A stretch of DNA of 64,000 nucleotides from Thalassospira indica (GTDB lineage Bacteria > Pseudomonadota > Alphaproteobacteria > Rhodospirillales > Thalassospiraceae): NCBI RefSeq assembly GCF_003403095.1, contig NZ_CP031555.1:1302001-1366000 (forward strand), read 5' to 3'. Under the pieces are notes generated by a model. It made no database searches. It was not told where the DNA came from and saw only the letters and a program-made list of their open reading frames with translations. Below are positions 57,792-64,000 of the stretch, in pieces. How positions within the stretch are numbered: position 1 is the stretch's first letter; every line of letters starts with the position of its first letter. The translations under genes were made by a program, and so were the position numbers.

Positions 57792-58987
57792 TGAGAGTCT
57801 CCTCGGTCTTGCGTCATGTTCTTGTTGTCCGGGCTTCCTGCCGGGTTCAGGCCCAGCATATCAAGCACCATGTCAGCCAAACGCTCTGCTGCATTGGCGC
57901 GCCCGCTGTTTTTGGCGGCCTTTGCCGCCCGGGTAAGTGCTGCGGGGTTGGTTAAAAGCTTTGCCAGACGATCAGTGACGGCTTCGCTGCTAAACCGTTC
58001 TTGCGGCATCAGCCACGCACCACCCGCGTCTTCGATCTGCTGAGCATTGTAGCGTTGATGATCATCAATGGCATGGGGCAGGGGTACGAGAAAGCCCGGA
58101 CGTCCAGCCGCGGTCAGTTCCGCCACGGTCGACGCCCCCGAACGGGCAATCACCAGATGGCAATCGCGCAGGCGTTCGGGGATATCATTGATGAAGGATG
58201 CCAGCGTCACGTCAATCTGCGATCCGTCATAGGTCTTGCGTACCGTATCGATATCTTCTTCGCGCGCCTGTTGGGTGACGATCAGGCGTTTGCGGATGGC
58301 CTCCGGCAGGTTGACCAACGCGGTTGGCAGAACTTCTGACAGGATGCGTGCGCCTTGTGATCCGCCCGTGATCAGAAGACGGATCGGACCATCGCTGGTC
58401 GGGGCGTCGTATTCGGTTGCGGCAAGGGCTGCGACTTCGGCACGGACAGGATTGCCGGTCCAGATCACTTTGGCCTCGTCACTTGGTGCAATCATCGTGA
58501 CCTTGGCAAAGGACGTCGCAATGCGCTGTGCGTTGCTGGCAACCAGACGGTTGGCACGGCCCAACACCGCGTTTTGTTCATGAATGGCATAGGGAATGCC
58601 AAGCCACTTGGCCGACATGGTCGCCGGGATAGAGGCATATCCACCAAAACCGATCACGGCCGCGGGTCTGGTCTTTTTGATCCGTTTGAGGGCCTTAAGC
58701 GTGCCAAGGCCAAGTCGGACAGCACCGATCAGGCGGCCCTTGATGCCTTTGCCGGCAATGCCGCCGGCTGGCAGGATGACGGTTTCGACACCTTCAACGC
58801 CCTCGGTATAGCGTGCAGCACGGGCATCGGTGAAAAACAGGACCTTTGCACCACGACGCACCAGCGATTTGGACAAGGCAACAGCCGGAAACATATGCCC
58901 GCCAGTGCCACCGGATGTAACGGCGATCACCTGACCTGCGAGCGGTGTCTCGACGGCAGAAAGTTCTGGGTTAGTGAAGTCAGTCAT
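57788..58987 (-). CDS. murG: UDP-GlcNAc:lipid I N-acetylglucosaminyl transferase MurG
   Basis: 399 residues from the ATG at 58987; the frame is open 19 codons further but without a ribosome site. Two Rossmann-like domains: [17 protein letters not shown] (first G-loop), [43 protein letters not shown] (second) and [33 protein letters not shown] (UDP-GlcNAc). It makes lipid II at the inner face of the membrane. A C-terminal tail of about 30 residues is extra. The stop overlaps murC by 4 nt, and 154 nt separate it from ftsW. Confidence 0.96.
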   Translation of the reverse strand: MTDFTNPELSAVETPLAGQVIAVTSGGTGGHMFPAVALSKSLVRRGAKVLFFTDARAARYTEGVEGVETVILPAGGIAGKGIKGRLIGAVRLGLGTLKALKRIKKTRPAAVIGFGGYASIPATMSAKWLGIPYAIHEQNAVLGRANRLVASNAQRIATSFAKVTMIAPSDEAKVIWTGNPVRAEVAALAATEYDAPTSDGPIRLLITGGSQGARILSEVLPTALVNLPEAIRKRLIVTQQAREEDIDTVRKTYDGSQIDVTLASFINDIPERLRDCHLVIARSGASTVAELTAAGRPGFLVPLPHAIDDHQRYNAQQIEDAGGAWLMPQERFSSEAVTDRLAKLLTNPAALTRAAKAAKNSGRANAAERLADMVLDMLGLNPAGSPDNKNMTQDRGDSQ

Positions 58988-59141
58988 CTTGTCCACATCT
59001 AAAACGACAGCAGTGCGGGGAGGGTCCCCGACAGTTACCCCCATCAGAACCCGACAAAGGTTAATATCCCTTCAAACCGGGCGTGGAGTAACACCGGATT
59101 TTGTCGTTTTGATGCAGAAAGTTTTAAAGGGGTGATGGCAA

Positions 59142-60281
59142 TTATTCGCCGGGTCGTTTTCGCGTTAGTGCCAGAACAAAGCCCATGCCAATCGCAATCC
59201 CGATCGTGGCCGACCCGCCATAGGATACGAACGGCAACGTCATGCCCTTTGGCGGGACCAACTGCAGGGTGGACGCCATGTTGATGACGGCCTGCAAACC
59301 GAACTGAACGAGAATGCCGGTGACGGCCAGAACCACGAAAAGGTTGCGTTCCCCCATCAGGCGCGAAAGACCGCGCATGATGATGAAGGTAAAGACACCG
59401 ACAACCAGCACACAGAACAGAAGCCCGAATTCCTCGCCCGCAACAGCAAAGATGAAGTCGGAATGGGCATCAGGGATGGAGTTCTTGACCCAACCTTCAC
59501 CCGGGCCACGGCCCATTATGCCGCCACTCATGAAGGCTTCCATGGATCGTTCGATCTGATAGCTGTCACCAGATGCCGGATCAAGGAAGCGGTCCACACG
59601 CGACTGAACGTGCGGCAGGATCAGATAGGCCGTGACGGCCAGTCCAACTGCGCCAAGCCCAAGACAGAACACCAGAATGATCGGAAGACCAGCAAGGAAG
59701 ATCTGCACCGACCAGATCGAGGTGATAACAACAGTCTGACCAAAGTCCGGCTGGATCATCAGAAGGAAGATGCACACCGCCAACATCAGGCTGGAAACGA
59801 TATAGCCCGGGAAGTTCGGGTTCAAACGTCCTTCGGCAAACATCCAGGCAATGACAACCGCAAAGGCCGGTTTGAGGAATTCGGACGGTTGCAGGTTGAT
59901 CCCGGCAACGTTGATCCAGCGTACTGCGCCCTTGATGTCTGATCCGATGAACGGGGTGATGATCAGCAAAAAGAGTACGCCCAGAAACATGAAGGACGCC
60001 AAACGTCGCACCCATTTCACTGGCAACAGCGAAATGGCAAACATGCAGACTGTCGCCATGCCAAGGAAAACGAACTGGCGGGTGACAAAGTGGAAACTGT
60101 CAACATTGATGCGATCGGCAACCGGCGGACTTGCCGACATCACCAGAAGCGCGCCAATCCCCATCAGAAGGATGATGGCCGCCAGTAACCAGCGATCAAC
60201 AGTCCACCACCAGATCCCGAGAACCGAGGTATCGGCACGCGAAAAGGCGATATTCGTGTTATGACCAAACAGGGACTTCAT
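59142..60281 (-). CDS. ftsW: Peptidoglycan glycosyltransferase FtsW (SEDS family)
   Basis: 379 residues with about ten membrane segments. SEDS landmarks: HFVTRQFVFLG, WINVAGINLQPSEFLKPAF (catalytic-region loop after TM5), MIQPDFGQTVV (conserved Asp), SMEAFMSGGIMGRGPGEGWVKNSIPDAHSDFIFAVAGEEFG, and PFVSYGGSATIG. FtsW polymerises lipid II for septal wall with FtsI. Its start overlaps the murD stop by 4 nt. Confidence 0.96.
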   Translation of the reverse strand: MKSLFGHNTNIAFSRADTSVLGIWWWTVDRWLLAAIILLMGIGALLVMSASPPVADRINVDSFHFVTRQFVFLGMATVCMFAISLLPVKWVRRLASFMFLGVLFLLIITPFIGSDIKGAVRWINVAGINLQPSEFLKPAFAVVIAWMFAEGRLNPNFPGYIVSSLMLAVCIFLLMIQPDFGQTVVITSIWSVQIFLAGLPIILVFCLGLGAVGLAVTAYLILPHVQSRVDRFLDPASGDSYQIERSMEAFMSGGIMGRGPGEGWVKNSIPDAHSDFIFAVAGEEFGLLFCVLVVGVFTFIIMRGLSRLMGERNLFVVLAVTGILVQFGLQAVINMASTLQLVPPKGMTLPFVSYGGSATIGIAIGMGFVLALTRKRPGE

Positions 60282-61684
60282 GCGTTTGCCTTCCTGGTCA
60301 TTTCACCACCCGCTAATGCGTTGTACAAATTGCGGAAGGCGTCGCCGCGCGCCTCAAAGCTTTTGAACTGATCAAACGATGCGCAGGCCGGGGTGAGCAT
60401 CACCACCGGTTTGTCATCGCCGCTGGCCTTGGCATCTGCAAAGGCCATTTTGGTTGCGACATCAAGGGTTTCGCATTTCTCCCATGGCAGATCATCACCA
60501 AGGGTTTCGGCAAATTCGTTGGTCGCGGCACCGATCAGATAGGCTTTCTTGATGTGGGGATAGAATTCCTGCAATCCATCAATTCCGCCTTCCTTGGGTT
60601 TGCCACCGGCAATCCAGTAGATGTTGTGATAGGCCGAAAGCGCCTTTGCCGATGCCTCGGCATTGGTGGCCTTGCTGTCATTGACAAACACGACGCCGTT
60701 AATGGTGCCCAGCAGTTCCTGTCGATGAGCCAGACCCGGGAAGGACATGATCCCGTCAATGATCCGGGTGGCATCCACATCACGTGCGCGGCACAAGCCA
60801 TAGGCAAAGGCAATGTTTTGCCAGTTGTGTTGTCCGGGCATGTGGGTGACTGTCGCAAGATCCAGAATACGGGTTTGCGCACCGGTCATGTCATCAATCA
60901 GCCAGCCCTGATCGTCCACATAGATGCCGTGATCGACCGGTTGCTTGACGGAAACCTCGATGATGTGCCGACCGCCTTCACGGGCCAGTTCAACCGCCAT
61001 TTTTGCACATGGCTCGTCATCAACGGAAATGATCGCCCATTTCGGACCTTTTGCACGGGCAAAGATCAGGTGCTTGGCGCCGATATAGCCATCCAGTCCG
61101 CCATGGCGATCCAGATGATCCGGCGTGATGTTCAACAGCGCGCAGGCATCAAAGGCCGCATGTTCCAGTAGTTCAAGCTGATAGGATGACAGCTCAAGCA
61201 CCAGACAATCATCGGCGGTGGAGGGTTCAAGCCCAAGGGCTGCGTTACCAAGGTTGCCGCCCGCCTGCGTCTTGATCCCTGCCTGCCCGATGATGTGGGC
61301 GGTCAGTGCTGTGGTGGTTGACTTGCCGTTGGTGCCGGTGATGGCAAGTGTGGGCACATCAGGCTGCGCCACACAAAGCAACTCGACGTCGCAAATGATC
61401 GGTTTGCCCGCACGGCGTGCCTTTTCAGCCGCCGGATGCGGGGTCGGGAAGGTGGACGGAATACCCGGGCTGATCACCAGCATGTCGGGTTCTGTCCAGT
61501 CACATTCCGCCAGATTGATCGGCGCAAGGCCAAGCGGTTCAAGCTGTTCACGCGATGATGCGTTGTCATCCCACGCCCAGACGATGGCACCTGCATTGAT
61601 CAATGCCTTCACACTGGCAAGTCCGGATTTCCCAAGACCCAGAACCGCGATGGTTTTGCCGCTCAGATGTGAAAGATCAATCAA
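60278..61684 (-). CDS. murD: UDP-N-acetylmuramoylalanine--D-glutamate ligase
   Basis: 468 residues. N-terminal IAVLGLGKSGLASVKALINAG, ISPGIPSTFPTPHPA, ATP loop ITGTNGKSTTTALTAHI, LELSSYQLE, LLNITPDHLDRHG (carbamylated Lys region), FVNDSKATNAEASAKAL and WIAGGKPKEGG. It adds D-Glu to UDP-MurNAc-L-Ala. It lies 12 nt after mraY and is coupled to ftsW by an ATGA overlap. Confidence 0.97.
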   Translation of the reverse strand: MIDLSHLSGKTIAVLGLGKSGLASVKALINAGAIVWAWDDNASSREQLEPLGLAPINLAECDWTEPDMLVISPGIPSTFPTPHPAAEKARRAGKPIICDVELLCVAQPDVPTLAITGTNGKSTTTALTAHIIGQAGIKTQAGGNLGNAALGLEPSTADDCLVLELSSYQLELLEHAAFDACALLNITPDHLDRHGGLDGYIGAKHLIFARAKGPKWAIISVDDEPCAKMAVELAREGGRHIIEVSVKQPVDHGIYVDDQGWLIDDMTGAQTRILDLATVTHMPGQHNWQNIAFAYGLCRARDVDATRIIDGIMSFPGLAHRQELLGTINGVVFVNDSKATNAEASAKALSAYHNIYWIAGGKPKEGGIDGLQEFYPHIKKAYLIGAATNEFAETLGDDLPWEKCETLDVATKMAFADAKASGDDKPVVMLTPACASFDQFKSFEARGDAFRNLYNALAGGEMTRKANA

Positions 61685-61696
61685 TTCAGTATGTCC

Positions 61697-62785
61697 TTAA
61701 CGAAGTTTCAGGGTTGCAAGTCCAACCAGGGCAAGGATCACGGCAATGATCCAGAACCGGATCACGATGGTCGGCTCCTGCCAGCCCTTTTTCTCGAAAT
61801 GGTGATGAAGCGGCGCCATGCGGAATACCCGCTTGCCGGTCAGTTTGTAGGACCCAACCTGAATGATCACCGACAGGGTTTCCAGAACAAAAAGACCACC
61901 AATGATTGCCAGAACCAGTTCGTGCTTGGTGACAACCGAAACCGCACCCAAAGCACCACCAAGGGCGAGGGAGCCGGTATCCCCCATAAACACCATCGCA
62001 GGCGGGGCGTTGTACCAAAGGAAACCAAGGCCGGCACCAACAAGTGCACCAAGGAAAATGGTCAACTCACCAGAACCGGCGACGTAATGGACCTGCAGGT
62101 ATTCGGCGAATTGAACGTTACCGATCAGATAGGTAATCAGCGCAAAGCTTGCCGCCGCAATCATCACCGGCACAATCGCAAGACCATCAAGACCATCCGT
62201 CAGGTTCACCGAGTTCGAGGCACCGACCATGACAAACATCGCAAACGGCACAAAGAACCAGCCCAGATCCAGCAGGAAATTCTTGAAGAACGGGAAGGCA
62301 AGTGCGGTCGAAAGCGGATCAGCGGTGTTATACGAAATCCACCATGCGGCAAGGGCTGCGATGGAAAACTGCCCAAGAAGTTTGAGCTTTCCCGGAAGGC
62401 CTTTGGTGTTGCGCTTGGAAACTTTCAGGAAGTCGTCAAGGAAACCAAGGAAGCCATAGCCGATCGTAACCAGCAAAACCGCCCAGACATAAGGGTTGGT
62501 GAGGTCGGCCCACAGCAGGGTGGCAATGGATGTTGACAGCAACAACAAAAGCCCGCCCATGGTCGGCGTGCCTTTTTTGGTCAAAAGATGGCTTTCAGGG
62601 CCGTCTTCGCGGATCGGCTGGCCTTCGCTTTGTTTGGAACGCAACCAGTTGATCAGGTGCGGGCCGATCACAAAGGCAAGCACAAGCGACGTGATGATCG
62701 CACCACCCGTACGGAAGGTGATATACCGAAACAGGTTCAGTACCGGCATCTGATCAGCAAATTGATAAAGCAGATTATAGAGCAT
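61697..62785 (-). CDS. mraY: Phospho-N-acetylmuramoyl-pentapeptide transferase MraY
   Basis: 362 residues with ten membrane segments, the usual size. Active-site motifs: [30 protein letters not shown] (Asp-Asp), [17 protein letters not shown], and [15 protein letters not shown]; the C-terminal [23 protein letters not shown] contains the conserved His cluster. It moves phospho-MurNAc-pentapeptide onto undecaprenyl phosphate to make lipid I. Between murF (45-nt gap) and murD (12-nt gap). Confidence 0.97.
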   Translation of the reverse strand: MLYNLLYQFADQMPVLNLFRYITFRTGGAIITSLVLAFVIGPHLINWLRSKQSEGQPIREDGPESHLLTKKGTPTMGGLLLLLSTSIATLLWADLTNPYVWAVLLVTIGYGFLGFLDDFLKVSKRNTKGLPGKLKLLGQFSIAALAAWWISYNTADPLSTALAFPFFKNFLLDLGWFFVPFAMFVMVGASNSVNLTDGLDGLAIVPVMIAAASFALITYLIGNVQFAEYLQVHYVAGSGELTIFLGALVGAGLGFLWYNAPPAMVFMGDTGSLALGGALGAVSVVTKHELVLAIIGGLFVLETLSVIIQVGSYKLTGKRVFRMAPLHHHFEKKGWQEPTIVIRFWIIAVILALVGLATLKLR

Positions 62786-62830
62786 TGCTCTGGTCGTTCC
62801 TTTTGCGACTCATCCTGTTGCGGTTGTGGA

Positions 62831-64000
62831 TTATTCCACCACGCCACAGGATTTTAAGGCCGATACAATTTTCGAAACGTAAATGCCAAGCGATCCTTTG
62901 ACCAAAACCACATCGCCATCGCGCAAATCGGCCTTTATTGGCTCAATTGCGTCTTCGGCTGTGTCAAAATGGCCGGCATTTCGTTCGGAAGGCAACGTTT
63001 TGTCGAGTTCAGCCATCATTGGCCCGACCGAGTAAACCCGATCAATTTCAAGTGCGGTCAGCGGTTGATGCAAATCGGCATGCATTTTCGGCGCAATATC
63101 GCCGAGTTCGCGCATTTCGCCCAGAACGGCAATCTTGCGTCCGCCGTCACTCGGTTTGGTCTGTGACAGGACCTTGATCCCCGCCATCATCGAGGTCGGA
63201 TTGGCGTTATAGGCATCATCAATCAGGGTAAAGGTACCATTCCCGGAGGGCAGCTTGACCGTGTGTGTTTCACCACGACCCGCAGGCGGCGTGACATCCG
63301 CGAGATCCTGCGCGGCACGTACAGGGTCCGCACCAATCGCGTCAACACATCCCAGCACTGCAAGCGAGTTCAGAACCCAGTGTTCACCGGGGCAGCCGAT
63401 GAAATATTCCAGATCACGTCCACCGACACGTGCGCGGACGGCACTGCCATCGGTAACGATGTTGGCTTCAAACAGGCGATAGTTCGCCATGGCATCGGTG
63501 CCAAAGCATTTGACGTTGCCAAGGCCAAGTTCCTTGGCACGGCGGGCAAGGGCGAAGTAGTGCATGTTGTCACGGTTCAGAATGACCGTGCCATCCTTAT
63601 CAAGGCCATCGAAAATCTCTGCCTTGGCCATGGCAATTTCGGCTTCGTCCTTGAAAAATTCGGTGTGGGCGCCGACCACCGTTGTGATCACTGCGACACT
63701 TGGCTTGACCATTTTGACAAGCTTGCTGATTTCGCCCGGATGGTTCATGCCGATTTCAAAAACGCCAAAGTCGGCATCAGCGGGCAGGGTTGCCAGAGTA
63801 ATCGGCACGCCCCAATGATTGTTGAAGCTGGCCGGGCTGGCATGGGTTTTCCCCTGCTGGGACAGCACGTATTTAAGCGCTTCCTTGGTGCCGGTTTTGC
63901 CAACACTGCCGGTGATGGCGACGATTTTGGCTTTGCTGCGGGCGCGACCGGCAAGGCCAATGCTCTCAAGGGCGGCCATCGTGTCATCCACCAGAAGAAC
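62831..64000 (-). CDS. murF: UDP-MurNAc-tripeptide--D-alanyl-D-alanine ligase (start outside window)
   Basis: The frame is open to the right window edge, so the N-terminal domain is cut off; about 389 residues are present. They include the ATP loop VAITGSVGKTGTKEALKYVL, SFNNHWGVPITL, FEIGMNHPGEI, LNRDNMHYFALA, TFTLIDDAYNANPTSM and the C-terminal domain ending in VLVKGSLGIYVSKIV. MurF adds D-Ala-D-Ala (made by Ddl, encoded in the same cluster) to the tripeptide. The remaining dcw genes (murE, ftsI and others) are expected to the right. Confidence 0.95.
   Translation of the reverse strand, partial: VLLVDDTMAALESIGLAGRARSKAKIVAITGSVGKTGTKEALKYVLSQQGKTHASPASFNNHWGVPITLATLPADADFGVFEIGMNHPGEISKLVKMVKPSVAVITTVVGAHTEFFKDEAEIAMAKAEIFDGLDKDGTVILNRDNMHYFALARRAKELGLGNVKCFGTDAMANYRLFEANIVTDGSAVRARVGGRDLEYFIGCPGEHWVLNSLAVLGCVDAIGADPVRAAQDLADVTPPAGRGETHTVKLPSGNGTFTLIDDAYNANPTSMMAGIKVLSQTKPSDGGRKIAVLGEMRELGDIAPKMHADLHQPLTALEIDRVYSVGPMMAELDKTLPSERNAGHFDTAEDAIEPIKADLRDGDVVLVKGSLGIYVSKIVSALKSCGVVE

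Overview
The window looks like a chromosome segment of a marine-type alphaproteobacterium, most like Rhodospirillales/Thalassospira. This is inferred from gene content and protein style (split cobalamin methionine synthase, ArsR-methyltransferase regulator, a dcw cluster running on into lpxC, bamD, recN and ligA), not from a database match. Gene density is high and nearly every gene is chromosomal housekeeping or transport. I saw no tRNA, rRNA, insertion sequence, prophage, CRISPR array or integration site.

Left part (1-25.4 kb). The window opens in the 3' end of soxA followed by soxG (sarcosine oxidase), then a D-2-hydroxyacid dehydrogenase and a DUF1989 protein. Leftward modABC (molybdate uptake) follows. 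Next is a leftward cluster pairing an acetate-type Na+/solute symporter and its small DUF4212 subunit with a cNMP/CBS/nucleotidyltransferase (DUF294) protein, a DEDD exonuclease and a small membrane protein. Then come ettA, mlaA-mlaC (outer-membrane lipid transport), and a methionine block: an ArsR-type regulator fused to a methyltransferase domain, metF, and methionine synthase split into two genes. A Bcr/CflA efflux pump, a ClC chloride transporter with CBS domains and an unrecognised acidic protein close this part.

Middle part (25.6-43 kb). wecB, a UvrD/PcrA helicase, prmA, a TauE/SafE exporter broken by a one-base homopolymer shift, an HD-GYP response regulator with an altered GYP motif beside a large hybrid histidine kinase, an SDR, aminopeptidase P, an aldo-keto reductase, and a divergent LysR/EamA-transporter pair.

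Right part (42.9-64 kb), all leftward. In order of transcription: murF (cut by the window end), mraY, murD, ftsW, murG, murC, murB, ddl, ftsQ, ftsA, ftsZ, lpxC, bamD, recN, ligA, then an NTF2-like protein and a degenerate thermonuclease. Several joints are 4-nt ATGA overlaps, so peptidoglycan precursor synthesis and division are translationally coupled. Breaks with hairpins or promoter-sized gaps occur at ftsQ/ftsA, ftsA/ftsZ, ftsZ/lpxC, lpxC/bamD and bamD/recN. A GTTC-N7-GTTC LexA-type box lies upstream of recN.

Most unusual items: the symporter/DUF294/exonuclease cluster, the GYC variant of HD-GYP, the ClC protein lacking the usual proton glutamate, the frameshifted TauE, the SOS box, and several unexplained inverted repeats between genes. 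No clearly new system is demonstrated; the symporter cluster is the best candidate for an under-described regulatory module.
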